Origin: Antarctobacter albus
GTDB lineage: Bacteria > Pseudomonadota > Alphaproteobacteria > Rhodobacterales > Rhodobacteraceae
Direction of reading: 5' to 3'
Length of the DNA: 64,000 nt
Assembly (NCBI RefSeq): GCF_900101505.1
Contig: NZ_FMZI01000007.1
Coordinates: 248,001-312,000, forward strand
Shown here: positions 16,153-25,440 of the stretch, in pieces
Position numbering within the stretch: position 1 is the stretch's first letter
Layout of the letters: each line of letters begins with the position of its first letter
Notes under the pieces: generated by a model
The model's database searches: none
The model's input: only the letters and a program-made list of their open reading frames with translations
What the model was told of the DNA's origin: nothing
Translations under genes and position numbers: made by a program

Positions 16153-18530
16153 GTATCGCATTCGGAAATCCTGACCGGCCCAATTCCTACATCGGCAAGA
16201 CGGTGCCGCGTCCCAACGCGGAGAAACTGGTGCAGGGGCGTGGGCGCTATGTCGACGACATCACCCTGCCGCGCATGGTGCATGTGGCCTTTGTCCGCGC
16301 GCCGCTGGCCCACGCCCGGATCATCGGCATCGACGCCGAGGCGGCCAGGGCGGTCAAGGGCGTGCTGCGGGTCTTTACCGGCGCCGACCTGGCCGAGGTT
16401 TGCACCCCCTGGGTGGGCGTGCTGGCGCATCTCAAGGGGCTGAAATCCCCACCGCAGCACGCGTTGGCCGTCGACCGCGCCTGCTGGGTCGGAGAGCCGG
16501 TGGTGGCCGTCGTTGCCACGACACGCGCCGCGGCCGAAGAGGCCGCAACGCTGGTCGAGGTCGACTATGATCCGCTGCCGGCGGTGACCGACACGATGAC
16601 GGCGCTGGATGCGGATACGCCGGTGATCCACCCCGACCTGGGCGACAACCTCGCCTTTCGCCGCCTGCACGAAGAGGGCGACGTCGACGCCGCGCTGGCC
16701 AATGCGCACAAGGTCGTCTCTGCCCGGTTTCGCACCGCGCGTCATACCGGTGTCACGCTGGAGCCACGGTCGATCCTTGTCGACTGGAACCCGGCCGAAG
16801 GGCAGATGACCGCGTACCACGCCACGCAGGCGCCGCACATGATGCAGACGGTGCTGGCAACGCACCTGGGTATCCCCGAAAGCCGCGTGCGCGTGATCTG
16901 CGGTGACGTAGGTGGGTCCTACGGGATCAAGGTGCACGTCTACCCCGACGAGGTGGCAACCGCCGCGATTTCACGGGTCATGGCGCGCCCGGTCAAGTTC
17001 GTCGCCGACCGGCTGGAGAGTTTCACTTCTGACATCCATGCCCGCGACCACGAGATCGAGGCCAGGATCGCCGTGGCCGAGGATGGCAAGATCCTGGCCA
17101 TCGACGTGGACGACTGGACCGGCATCGGCCCCTATTCGGTCTATCCGCGGACCTCGGCCATCGAGGGCAACCAGGTGGTGAACCTCTGCGGCGGACCCTA
17201 CGATTTCGCGAACTACCGCGCGCAGACCACGGTCGTCTTTCAGAACAAGGCGCCGACCTGCCAGTATCGGGCCGTGGGTCACCCCATCGCCGTGGCGATC
17301 ACCGAGGGGCTGGTGGACATGGCTGCGGCCGCCATCGGCATGGACCCGGTCGAGATCCGGCGCCGCAACATGTATGCCGACGACGCCTACCCGGTCACGT
17401 CGCCCGCCAAAATGCGGTTCGAGGGGCTGTCGCACCACGCTTCGATGAACAAGCTCATGGAGATGATCGACTATGACGCGCTGCGTGCCGACCAGGAAGA
17501 GGCGCGCAAGCAGGGCAAGCATCGCGGCATCGGGATCGCCAGTTTCATCGAACTGACCAACCCGTCGCCCTTCATGTACGGCATCGGCGGGGCGCGGATC
17601 TCGGCCCAGGATGGTTGCACCGTTCGGATGGACCCGGACGGCTCGGTCGTGGCACTGTCCGGCGTGACGGAACAGGGCCAGGGCACCGAGGCGATGCTGA
17701 GCCAGGTCGTGGCCGAAGGTGTTGGCGTGACCCCGGACAAGGTGCGCATCATCACCGGCGACACGCAGGTGACACCCTACGGTGGGGGCACCTGGGCCTC
17801 GCGCGGGGCGGGAATTGGCGGCGAGGCGGCGCTGCAGGCGGCGCGCGCATTGCGCGGCTCGATCCTCGAGGTGGCGGCGTCCATGCTGCAGGCCGATGCG
17901 GCCAAGCTGGACATTCGTGCGGGCCAGGTGGTCGATGCCGACAGCGGCGAAGAGCGCATGCCGCTCGAGGAACTGGGCCGCATCGTCTATTTCCGGGGCG
18001 ACACCCTGCCCAAGGATCTACCCCGCGAACTGGTGCAGACCCGGCACTTCATCACGATGGACTATCCCTTTGCCTTCACCAACGGTGTGCAGGCCAGCTA
18101 TCTTGAGGTGGACACAGACACCGGCGTCGTGACCCTGTTGAAACACTGGTGTGTCGAGGATTGCGGGCGCGTCATCAACCCGCAGCTTGTGGATGAACAG
18201 ATCCGGGGCGGCATCGTCCAGGGGCTGGGCGGCGCGCTCTACGAGGAGATCCACTATGACGAGGACGGCCAGCTGCTGAACGGGTCGATGGCGGATTACC
18301 TCGTGCCGATGGCGGGCGAGATGCCGGACATGCAGATCGGCCATGTCGAGACCCCCACCGGCGAAAGCGAACTGGGCGCGAAAGGGGCCGGAGAGGCCGG
18401 CACCGCCGGCGCCCCCGCGGCCGTCATGAATGCCATCAACGATGCCCTGCGTCCGCTTGGCGCGCAGGTGACGGAAATGCCCTTCACGCCGGAACGCATC
18501 CTGCGTGCCCTGGGCAAGATCGACGACTGA
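16149..18530 (+). CDS. molybdenum hydroxylase, molybdopterin-binding catalytic subunit
   Basis: A 793-residue large subunit of the xanthine oxidase/CoxL family, hydroxylating an N-heterocycle, aldehyde or similar substrate with water as oxygen donor. It has the N-terminal a/b hammerhead domain (about residues 20-130) and two Mo-cofactor domains. The catalytic Glu is E749 in GAGEAGTAG. The active-site loop reads C371-Q-Y-R-A-V-G-H-P, not the AYRCSFR of true CO dehydrogenase. The real start is 16149, 4 bp inside the 2Fe-2S gene; the open frame extends far upstream but only as a shadow. Neighbouring deaminases favour a heterocyclic substrate. Confidence 0.9.
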   Translation: MSIAFGNPDRPNSYIGKTVPRPNAEKLVQGRGRYVDDITLPRMVHVAFVRAPLAHARIIGIDAEAARAVKGVLRVFTGADLAEVCTPWVGVLAHLKGLKSPPQHALAVDRACWVGEPVVAVVATTRAAAEEAATLVEVDYDPLPAVTDTMTALDADTPVIHPDLGDNLAFRRLHEEGDVDAALANAHKVVSARFRTARHTGVTLEPRSILVDWNPAEGQMTAYHATQAPHMMQTVLATHLGIPESRVRVICGDVGGSYGIKVHVYPDEVATAAISRVMARPVKFVADRLESFTSDIHARDHEIEARIAVAEDGKILAIDVDDWTGIGPYSVYPRTSAIEGNQVVNLCGGPYDFANYRAQTTVVFQNKAPTCQYRAVGHPIAVAITEGLVDMAAAAIGMDPVEIRRRNMYADDAYPVTSPAKMRFEGLSHHASMNKLMEMIDYDALRADQEEARKQGKHRGIGIASFIELTNPSPFMYGIGGARISAQDGCTVRMDPDGSVVALSGVTEQGQGTEAMLSQVVAEGVGVTPDKVRIITGDTQVTPYGGGTWASRGAGIGGEAALQAARALRGSILEVAASMLQADAAKLDIRAGQVVDADSGEERMPLEELGRIVYFRGDTLPKDLPRELVQTRHFITMDYPFAFTNGVQASYLEVDTDTGVVTLLKHWCVEDCGRVINPQLVDEQIRGGIVQGLGGALYEEIHYDEDGQLLNGSMADYLVPMAGEMPDMQIGHVETPTGESELGAKGAGEAGTAGAPAAVMNAINDALRPLGAQVTEMPFTPERILRALGKIDD

Positions 18531-18572
18531 ACCAGCAGGCGCGGGAGGCGCCTCGACCAAGGGAGGAAACAC

Positions 18573-19625
18573 ATGAAGATCACCGCAATGGCAGCCGCCA
18601 CCGCGATCCTGATGGGCGGCACGGCCTATGCCCAGCAGACGATCACCGTCAACATCGGCTCGTCGCATCCGGAGGCCAACATCTGGGTCTACGCGATGAA
18701 GAACACCTTTCAGCCGGAAGTGAATCGCATCCTGGCCGAGGGCGGCAACGAATACACCGTGAACTGGGTCGAGAGCTACGCGGGCACGCTCTACAAATTC
18801 ACCGACACGCGCGAGGCCGTCATGGACGGCATCGTCGACGTGGGCATGGTGGGCACGGTCTGGGAAGGGGCCAACATGCCCCTGCAGAACGTGACCTATT
18901 TCACCCCCTTCGCCACCGAAGATCACCGCATGATCATCGAGATCTTCGATGACCTGTCCGAGAACCTGCCCGAACTGAAAGACAGCTGGGCGCAGAACGG
19001 CATGGTGCACCTGTCGTCGCTGATCACCGACAGCTACGACATCTATGCCACCTTCCCGGTCTCCTCGATGGATGACCTGCAAAACCGCAAGCTGAACGCG
19101 CCGGGCACCTCGGCCAACTGGCTGCGCGAAACCGGGGCAACGCCGGTCGATGGCGCGTTGACCACCTATTACACCAACATCCAGACCGGCGTGACCGAGG
19201 GCACCCTGTCCTTTGCCTCCGGCATTCTGCCGACCCGCGTCTACGAGGTGGCCCCGGAACTGACCCGCGTCGGCATCGGCTCGATGTATTTCGGCGGGAT
19301 CGCGGCCAACAAGGACTTCTTCGAAGGGCTGCCCGCCCCGGTGCAAGAGGCCTTCCGCGAGGCGGCCCAGGCGACCTCGATCGCGCATGGCGACTATGTC
19401 GCCGACCTGGCCGCGCGCGCGCTTGACGAGATGCAGGAAGCCGGGCTGACCATCCACCAGTTGCCCGATGCAGAAAAGGCCAAGTGGGTCGAGGGCCTGC
19501 CGAACATCATCGAACCCTGGCTGGAACAGACCGGGGAGGCGGGCAAGACCGTGCTCAAAGCCTATTTCGCGGCCCTGCGCGAACGCGGGGCAACACCGTT
19601 GCGGGACTGGGACGAAGGTCTCTGA
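18573..19625 (+). CDS. TRAP transporter substrate-binding protein (DctP-like)
   Basis: A 350-residue periplasmic binding protein with a Sec signal peptide (MKITAMAAATAILMGGTAYA, cleavage near residue 20). The mature part begins TITVNIGSSHPE and has the DctP-type TRAP receptor pattern, with the selectivity region around residues 150-220. GGGAGGAAAC precedes the ATG. It lies 42 bp after the Mo subunit gene and is followed by a 13 bp hairpin and then the two membrane subunits. It should feed the substrate of the Mo hydroxylase, or a related compound, to the cell. Confidence 0.88.
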   Translation: MKITAMAAATAILMGGTAYAQQTITVNIGSSHPEANIWVYAMKNTFQPEVNRILAEGGNEYTVNWVESYAGTLYKFTDTREAVMDGIVDVGMVGTVWEGANMPLQNVTYFTPFATEDHRMIIEIFDDLSENLPELKDSWAQNGMVHLSSLITDSYDIYATFPVSSMDDLQNRKLNAPGTSANWLRETGATPVDGALTTYYTNIQTGVTEGTLSFASGILPTRVYEVAPELTRVGIGSMYFGGIAANKDFFEGLPAPVQEAFREAAQATSIAHGDYVADLAARALDEMQEAGLTIHQLPDAEKAKWVEGLPNIIEPWLEQTGEAGKTVLKAYFAALRERGATPLRDWDEGL

Positions 19626-19643
19626 TCGGAACGTGACAGCACG

Positions 19644-19677
19644 GCACCCGCCCGGCAATCTGATGCCGGGCGGGTGC
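19644..19677 (+). terminator. 13 bp hairpin between TRAP dctP and dctQ
   Basis: A perfect 13 bp stem, GCACCCGCCCGGC (19644-19656) with GCCGGGCGGGTGC (19665-19677), encloses an 8 nt loop and is followed by ACTTTTG. It is strong enough to end part of the transcripts after the binding-protein gene while letting some reach the membrane subunits. Confidence 0.75.
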
Positions 19678-19700
19678 ACTTTTGAAGGCAGGATCGGGGC

Positions 19701-20264
19701 ATGAGCGAAGACAACACGGCCGAGTTCGACGACGGGTTTGTCCCGTCCTTTTCCGAGGCGCCGCTGGGCGCAGCGCTGGGCGCGGTCGCGGCGGCCATGT
19801 CCGCAGTCGGCACGGCGGCCATTGGCGCGCTGATGCTGCTGATCGTGGCCGATGTCATCGGGCGCAACTTCATGAACATGCCGATCACCGGCGTGGCCGA
19901 GATCGCAGCGCGGTCCGTGGTGGCCATCGTCTTTCTGCAGGTGCCCGCCGCGATCCTGCAAAAGCGCCTGACACGGGCCGATTTCCTGGTGCGTCGGATC
20001 GAACGCGCCTCGCCGTCGGCAGTGTCCGTGCTCGAGGCAGTCTTTTGCATTGCCGGGGCGGTGGTCTTTGCGCTGGTGCTCTGGGCCTCCTGGCCAAAAT
20101 TCATCCAGAGCTGGCACAGCGCCGAGTTCTTTGGCGTCCAGGGCGTCTGGACCATCCCGACATGGCCTTTCCGCGCGATCACCGTGCTGGGGGCCTTCAC
20201 CGCCGTCCTGGCCGCGCTGTATCGGGCGGTTGTCGAATTGCGCAGCATGGGGGCCACGAAATGA
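19701..20264 (+). CDS. TRAP transporter small membrane subunit (DctQ-like)
   Basis: A 187-residue protein with a polar N-terminus of about 30 residues and then four membrane segments, as in DctQ. The motif VIGRNFMNMPITGVAEI near residues 53-69 is typical of the family. It begins after the hairpin that follows dctP and overlaps the DctM gene by 4 bp. Part of the second TRAP importer in the window. Confidence 0.9.
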   Translation: MSEDNTAEFDDGFVPSFSEAPLGAALGAVAAAMSAVGTAAIGALMLLIVADVIGRNFMNMPITGVAEIAARSVVAIVFLQVPAAILQKRLTRADFLVRRIERASPSAVSVLEAVFCIAGAVVFALVLWASWPKFIQSWHSAEFFGVQGVWTIPTWPFRAITVLGAFTAVLAALYRAVVELRSMGATK

Positions 20265-21589
20265 CCACGCTTGCTTTCGGTTTCGTCCTGATCGGCGTCC
20301 TTGTCCTGCTGGTTCTGCTGGGAATGCAGATCGCCTATGCGCTGTTCGGCGTCGCCTTTGTCGGGATCTGGCTGATCCGTGACAACATCGGCCTGGCCTT
20401 CCGGATGCTGGAGCTGACGGCCTATTCCGGCATCGCCGATTACCTCTTTGCCACGATCCCGCTTTTTGTCCTGATGGGCTTGCTGGTCAGCGTGTCCAAC
20501 GTCGGGCGCGACACCTTCGAGGTGGCCGAGGAACTGCTGCGGCGCATGGTCTGCGGCCTGGGTGTCGCCACCGTGGCCGCCAACACGATCTTTGCTGCCG
20601 TGACCGGCGTGTCCATCGCCTCGGCAGCGGTCTTTACCCGGGTCGCGGTGCCCGAGATGACGCGCCACGGTTATCGCCCGGCCTTTTCTGCAGGCACCGT
20701 GGCGGGGTCCTCGGTCCTGGGCATGCTGATCCCGCCCAGCCTGCTGCTGATCATCTACGGCGTGCTGGCTGAGGTGTCCATCGGTGGCATGTTCATCGCG
20801 GGCATCATCCCGGGGCTGATGCTGGCGGGCGGGTTCGTGGCCATGCTGATTGGCATCACCATGCTGTTCCCGCGCTTTGTCCTGGAGGATCCCGACAGCG
20901 TCCGTGCGCGGCGACTGGACAGCGAGTTCAAGCCGATGCCGCTGGACCGGATGCTGCTCAAGCTGATCCCCATCGTCCTTCTGGTGATCCTTGTCCTGGG
21001 CGGGCTGTATACCGGATATTTCACCCCGACCGAGGCCGGCGGCGTCGGGGCCTTCGGGGCGCTGGTGGTGGCCCTGTCGCGGCGCAGCCTGGACCGGCAC
21101 AAGCTGTGGCAGGTGATGAAGCAGACCGGGGTGATCTCGGTCTCGATCCTGCTGCTCCTGATTGCGGCCTCTTTCTATTCGCGGATGCTGGCCATTGCGG
21201 GCCTGCCCAACGCGATTGCCGGACTGGTCACCGAGTCCGGGTTCGGACCGATGGGGTTCCTGTTCTTCTATGCCCTGATCATCCTGCTGATGGGCATGAT
21301 CCTCGACAGTACCTCCATCCTGCTGATCATGGTGCCGATCGCGGCGCCCATCGCGCAGGGCCTGGGGATCGACCTGATGCATTTCGGGATCGTGACGGTC
21401 ATCGCGGTCGAGATCGGCCTGCTGACGCCCCCGTTCGGCATATCGGTCTTTACCGTGCACAACACGCTGAACAATCCGGCGGTCTCGGTCGAACAGATTT
21501 TCGGCGCCACGCTGCCATTCATCGCGGTGATGCTGCTGGTGCTGGTGATCGTGGCGTTCTTTCCGGCGACCGTGACCCTGTTCCTCTAG
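20261..21589 (+). CDS. TRAP transporter large membrane subunit (DctM-like)
   Basis: A 442-residue integral membrane protein of the DctM family, with MLIPPSLLLIIYGV near residue 155 and TPPFGISVFTVHN near residue 389 as the paired membrane motifs. The start at 20261 overlaps the DctQ stop by 4 bp; a longer frame upstream only reads through DctQ. It is the last gene of the plus-strand operon and its stop lies 3 bp from the stop of the convergent deaminase gene, leaving no room for a terminator between them. Confidence 0.92.
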   Translation: MTTLAFGFVLIGVLVLLVLLGMQIAYALFGVAFVGIWLIRDNIGLAFRMLELTAYSGIADYLFATIPLFVLMGLLVSVSNVGRDTFEVAEELLRRMVCGLGVATVAANTIFAAVTGVSIASAAVFTRVAVPEMTRHGYRPAFSAGTVAGSSVLGMLIPPSLLLIIYGVLAEVSIGGMFIAGIIPGLMLAGGFVAMLIGITMLFPRFVLEDPDSVRARRLDSEFKPMPLDRMLLKLIPIVLLVILVLGGLYTGYFTPTEAGGVGAFGALVVALSRRSLDRHKLWQVMKQTGVISVSILLLLIAASFYSRMLAIAGLPNAIAGLVTESGFGPMGFLFFYALIILLMGMILDSTSILLIMVPIAAPIAQGLGIDLMHFGIVTVIAVEIGLLTPPFGISVFTVHNTLNNPAVSVEQIFGATLPFIAVMLLVLVIVAFFPATVTLFL

Positions 21590-21592
21590 GCA

Positions 21593-22093
21593 TCACGCGC
21601 CGGGTTCGCCCACCTTGGCGGCCCAGCGTTCCAGGATGTCGGCGGCGTCCTCTGCCGAATGCTGGGCGCTGACCATGCTGCGCGCCGGCGCGGGCAGGCC
21701 GCATTGCGCCAGCATGTGGTCCACGTCGATGGGAAAACGGGCGCTTTCCGGCAGCTGACCCAGCGCCTGCCCGGCCTGCGCCATGTCGGCGGCATAGTAA
21801 AGCTCGCTCACCCCGGCGATCAGCATGGCGGCCACGCACAGGGGGCAGGGCTCGCAACTGGTATAAAGCGCGGTTCCGCGCAGATCGACGGTGCCAAGAT
21901 TACGGGCGGCATCGCGGATGGCCTCCGTCTCTCCGTGGCTCGTCGGATCGTGGTTCATCACCGACCGGTTGATGCCTTCGCCAACGATCTTGCCGTCCTT
22001 GACCACCACGGCGCCGAACGGTTCGGTTCCGGGGGTCGTCAGGGCCTCGGCGGAAATCTCCAGCGCGCGGCGCATGAATGCGGGATCATACAT
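21593..22093 (-). CDS. nucleoside/base deaminase, CDA-fold (guanine deaminase-like)
   Basis: A 166-residue zinc deaminase of the cytidine deaminase superfamily. The zinc motif reads HGETEAIRD (H and the proton-shuttle E) and CEPCPLC (the two Cys ligands); the usual HAE is HGE here. Length and pattern match small guanine deaminase/tRNA-adenosine deaminase-like enzymes that act on bases or nucleosides. The ATG at 22093 has a GAAGGA upstream and lies 8 bp inside the ABC ATPase gene. As last gene of the importer operon it probably acts on the imported compound or its product. The substrate is not fixed by sequence alone. Confidence 0.85.
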   Translation of the reverse strand: MYDPAFMRRALEISAEALTTPGTEPFGAVVVKDGKIVGEGINRSVMNHDPTSHGETEAIRDAARNLGTVDLRGTALYTSCEPCPLCVAAMLIAGVSELYYAADMAQAGQALGQLPESARFPIDVDHMLAQCGLPAPARSMVSAQHSAEDAADILERWAAKVGEPGA

Positions 22094-23048
22094 CGGTTTT
22101 TCCTTCTGCGGCTGCAAAGCAGGCGACCCGTCGGTCGTGAACGTCTGGGGTGCGTTTCGGAAGCTCGCGCTTGCATCGGTCAAAGGACAGCGGACAGCGC
22201 GGATGGAAGGTGCAGCCCGATGGCGGCGACACGGGCGAGGGAACCTCTCCGCCCATCGGCGCGCGGTCGCGTTTCGGGGCCTCCAGATCCGGGATCGTGT
22301 CCAGCAACATCCGCGTGTAGGGGTGCAGCGGGTTTGCGAAGAGGTCCGCGGTCGGCTGGATTTCGACGATCCGGCCCAGGTACATGACGGCGATCACATC
22401 GGCCATGTGCCGCACCACGCTGAGATCGTGGCTGATGAAGAGATAGGTCAGCCCCATCTCGCGCTGCAGCCGTTTCATCAGGTTCAGCACCTGCGCCTGG
22501 ACGGACACGTCCAGCGCGGATGTCGGTTCGTCGCAGACCAGGAACTCGGGCTCTCCCGCCAGCGCCCTGGCGATCGAGATACGCTGCCTTTGGCCGCCCG
22601 AAAACTCATGCGGGTACTTGGCGGCATCGGCGGGCGACAGGCCGACGGTCTTCAGCAACTCTCCCACCCGGGCCTCCGCCTGCGCATCGGTGGTGTCGGG
22701 AAACAGGGTGCGCAGGGGTTCGGCCACGATCCGTCCCACGCGCCAGCGCGGATTGAGAGAGGCAAAGGGATCCTGAAAGATCATCTGCATCTTGGTCGGA
22801 TCGCCGTTGAAGCGGATCTTGCCGTCCGAGGGGGCATGCAGCCCGGTGACCAGCTTGGCGATGGTGGACTTGCCACAGCCACTTTCGCCAACCAGCGCCA
22901 ATGTCTGACCGGGCAGGATGTCGAAATCCACACCGTCGACTGCGCGCAGGGTGCGGCGCGGCTTGCGTTCCAGCAGCCGGTTCAGCCAGGGGGCAGAGAC
23001 GTCGAAACGCCGTTCCAGCGCGTCGACTTCGAGAATGGGGCGGGTCAT
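22086..23048 (-). CDS. oligopeptide-type ABC transporter ATPase (DppF-like)
   Basis: A 320-residue ATPase with Walker A GESGCGKST near residue 53, signature FSGGQRQRISIARAL and Walker B FLVCDEPTSALDVSVQAQ, followed by the C-terminal oligopeptide/dipeptide-ABC domain with the Cys-rich segment CTFHPRCPLSFDRC. The start at 23048 overlaps the DppD-like gene by 4 bp. It forms the ATPase pair with that protein. In this locus the PepT-type importer surrounds amidohydrolase genes, so the cargo may be an N-heterocycle or amide, not a peptide. Confidence 0.9.
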   Translation of the reverse strand: MTRPILEVDALERRFDVSAPWLNRLLERKPRRTLRAVDGVDFDILPGQTLALVGESGCGKSTIAKLVTGLHAPSDGKIRFNGDPTKMQMIFQDPFASLNPRWRVGRIVAEPLRTLFPDTTDAQAEARVGELLKTVGLSPADAAKYPHEFSGGQRQRISIARALAGEPEFLVCDEPTSALDVSVQAQVLNLMKRLQREMGLTYLFISHDLSVVRHMADVIAVMYLGRIVEIQPTADLFANPLHPYTRMLLDTIPDLEAPKRDRAPMGGEVPSPVSPPSGCTFHPRCPLSFDRCKRELPKRTPDVHDRRVACFAAAEGKTDV

Positions 23049-24013
23049 GCGGTTGCTCCTTCCAGGGCCAGCCAGCAGGCAGCGCCTTCTCCGTGGATGC
23101 GCGGGATGTCCCGGCTGCATTTCGGTCCCGCCTGTGCGCAGCGCGGGTTGAAGGCGCAGCCCGAGGGAATGCTGTTCAGGCGCGGCATGGCGCCAGGGAT
23201 CATCTGAAGCTCGCTCTCGTCCCGGCGCAGCGAGGGGATCGAGCCCATCAGCCCGACGGTGTAGGGGTGTTGCGGTCGGCGGACCACGTCCTCGACCGTG
23301 CCCAGTTCGGCCAGGCGCCCGGCATACATCACCGCCACGCGGTCGGCGGTTTCGGCGATGACGCCCATGTCATGCGTCACCAGCATGACTGCCGTGCCGC
23401 GTTCACGGCAGAGCCGTTTCAAAAGGGCCGTGATCTGCGCCTGGATCGACACGTCAAGCGCGGTTGTCGGCTCGTCCGCGATGATCAGTTCCGGTTCCGC
23501 ACACAGGGCCAGGGCGATGACGATGCGCTGGCGCATTCCGCCGGAAAACTGGTGCGGGTAGTTGTCGATGCGTTCCTCGACGGCGGGAATGCCGACCTCT
23601 TGCATCAGTTCGATGGCGCGCCTGCGGGCCTGCGCGCGGGTCATCGGCGTATGCAGGCGGATCGTCTCGACGAGCTGGTCGCCGACCTTGAACAAGGGGT
23701 TGAGCGATGTCAGCGGGTCCTGGAAGATTGCCCCGATCCGGCGCCCGCGCACGGCCTGAAGCTGTTGTTCGGTCAGGGTGTCGATCCGGTCGCCCGACAA
23801 CAGGATCTTGCCGGCAGCGATCCGGCCCGGCGGTTCCAGCAGGCCCAGGATGGCCATGCCGGTCATCGACTTGCCCGCGCCGGATTCTCCGACGACGCCC
23901 AGGATTTCGCCCCTGCCGATGGTCAGCGAGATATCGTCGACCGCGGTCAGCGTGCCGTGCCGGGTCGGGAATTCGACGCGCAGGCCCTGCACGTCCAGAA
24001 CGGGTTGGGTCAT
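23045..24013 (-). CDS. oligopeptide-type ABC transporter ATPase (DppD-like)
   Basis: A 322-residue ATPase: Walker A GESGAGKSM near residue 40, the signature FSGGMRQRIVIALAL, Walker B LIIADEPTTALDVSIQAQ and the C-terminal Cys cluster CAFNPRCAQAGPKC of the dipeptide/oligopeptide group. It overlaps both neighbours by 4 bp. It pairs with the DppF-like protein to drive the importer of this operon. Nothing unusual in the motifs. Confidence 0.9.
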   Translation of the reverse strand: MTQPVLDVQGLRVEFPTRHGTLTAVDDISLTIGRGEILGVVGESGAGKSMTGMAILGLLEPPGRIAAGKILLSGDRIDTLTEQQLQAVRGRRIGAIFQDPLTSLNPLFKVGDQLVETIRLHTPMTRAQARRRAIELMQEVGIPAVEERIDNYPHQFSGGMRQRIVIALALCAEPELIIADEPTTALDVSIQAQITALLKRLCRERGTAVMLVTHDMGVIAETADRVAVMYAGRLAELGTVEDVVRRPQHPYTVGLMGSIPSLRRDESELQMIPGAMPRLNSIPSGCAFNPRCAQAGPKCSRDIPRIHGEGAACWLALEGATA

Positions 24014-25440
24014 CGTGCCCTCCGGTAGCTGGGGGTGAAAATCTCGGTCACGGGCGGGTGGTCCACCGTGCGGTCGGGGTACTTGGCGATCAGGCCATCG
24101 AACTGTGCCTGCGCGCGCGCGGTTTCCGCAACCGCGTCGAACCCGGGGATCTCTCCGTCGGTCATGACCTGTCGTCCGTCGATCCAGACGTCCCGCACGT
24201 CCCTACCCGCGCTCGAGGTCATCAGGGTCTGGATCGGATCCGGCGTCTGCAAGGTGCCGCGCAGGTCGATCACCGTGATGTCGGCGCAGGCGCCGGGGGC
24301 CAGGCGCCCCAGATCGTCCCGGCCAAGCGCCTGCGCCCCGCCAAGGGTTGCCGCGTCGAATAGCGCCTCGGACCGGATCGCGTCCATGCCCTTGGCCAAC
24401 CGGGCGGTCATCATGCCCAGTTGCATGTTGAGGATCATGTCCGGCGGCCAGGTGTCGGTGCCCAGCCCGATGTTGATGCCCCTGCCGCGACATTCCGGAA
24501 AGGACCGCAGCAGGCCGCCATGACGGGCGGCCACGAGCGGGCAATGCACCAGCGTCGCGCCATGTTCGGCCATCAGCGTAAAATCGCGTTCCGTCGCCTG
24601 AGTGCCGTGCGGCAGTAGCCAGTTCGGCCCGATGGCACCGATGCGATCCAGCCAGTCGATGGGCGAGGTGCCATGTTGTTCCTGCACCAACCTGATCTCG
24701 GTCGGGGACTGGCAGGAATGCAGGCGCACGGGGGCGCCCATTTCCGCGGCAATCGCATGGGTGCGTTGCAGCAGGCTTGCTGTGCAGGTCTCGATCCGGT
24801 CGGGGGCGAACATGGCGCGGATGCGCCCGCCCGCGATGCCGTCGATCCTTTGCGCAAAGTCTGCCGCCTTGGCCAGATCCTTGAGGCCACGCGCCTCGTC
24901 ATAGGTCGCGCGAATGGTGCCGGTCTCGTCGGTGACCTGCCCGCCGGTCCGGTAGGCCGGGCCAAGGTAGGCGCGCAGGCCCAGATCCTCGGCCGCGGCC
25001 GCGGCGGCATCGAATTCCGCAACCGTTTCCCCCCACGCGCGGTAGAACAGAGAGGCGATGGGCAGGGCTGTGGTGATCCCGTTGCGGATCAGCTGTGCAA
25101 AGGCAAAGCGTTTCTGGAAGGCCAGTTCCTCTGGCGAGTACATCTCGTAGGGGCCGGCATCGACATAGCTTTGCGGCCAGACCCGCCCCTTTTTCCAGGC
25201 CGGGCCGTTGTCGTAGCCCAGGATCGTCGTGTCGAGATCGGACAGCGCGTCGAGGTCGATGAAACCGGGCGACAGGATCGCCTCGCCATAGTCGATGTGC
25301 GCATCCGCATCGCCGTCGAAGCTGGCGCCGACATGCAGGATGCGTGTGCCCTCGATCACGACACAGCCGTTCTCGAAGACAACATGGGCGCCGTCCCGAT
25401 GCCCGACGACCCAGCGCGCGGAAAGGCGGGTCCGGCTCAC
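24010..25440 (-). CDS. amidohydrolase family protein lacking the first HxH motif
   Basis: A 476-residue protein of the metal-dependent amidohydrolase fold, ATZ/TRZ (chlorohydrolase, guanine/adenosine deaminase) type, with the split beta-sandwich at both ends. The strand-1 motif, normally PGxxDxHxH, reads P58-GFIDLDAL: Asp64 and Leu66 stand where the two metal His should be. The later ligands look intact: H241 (RLHSCQS), H278 (LLPHGT) and D329 (GLGTDT). It starts with GTG at 25440, coupled by GTGA overlap to the cytosine-deaminase-like gene. It may bind metal differently, act as a partner of the neighbour, or be inactive. Confidence 0.82.
   Translation of the reverse strand: MSRTRLSARWVVGHRDGAHVVFENGCVVIEGTRILHVGASFDGDADAHIDYGEAILSPGFIDLDALSDLDTTILGYDNGPAWKKGRVWPQSYVDAGPYEMYSPEELAFQKRFAFAQLIRNGITTALPIASLFYRAWGETVAEFDAAAAAAEDLGLRAYLGPAYRTGGQVTDETGTIRATYDEARGLKDLAKAADFAQRIDGIAGGRIRAMFAPDRIETCTASLLQRTHAIAAEMGAPVRLHSCQSPTEIRLVQEQHGTSPIDWLDRIGAIGPNWLLPHGTQATERDFTLMAEHGATLVHCPLVAARHGGLLRSFPECRGRGINIGLGTDTWPPDMILNMQLGMMTARLAKGMDAIRSEALFDAATLGGAQALGRDDLGRLAPGACADITVIDLRGTLQTPDPIQTLMTSSAGRDVRDVWIDGRQVMTDGEIPGFDAVAETARAQAQFDGLIAKYPDRTVDHPPVTEIFTPSYRRAR

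Noticed and set aside
14822-18530. Aerobic CO dehydrogenase (coxMSL)
   Set aside because: Gene order is the same but the large subunit lacks the AYRCSFR loop, no cox accessory genes are present, and the neighbours are deaminases and transporters.
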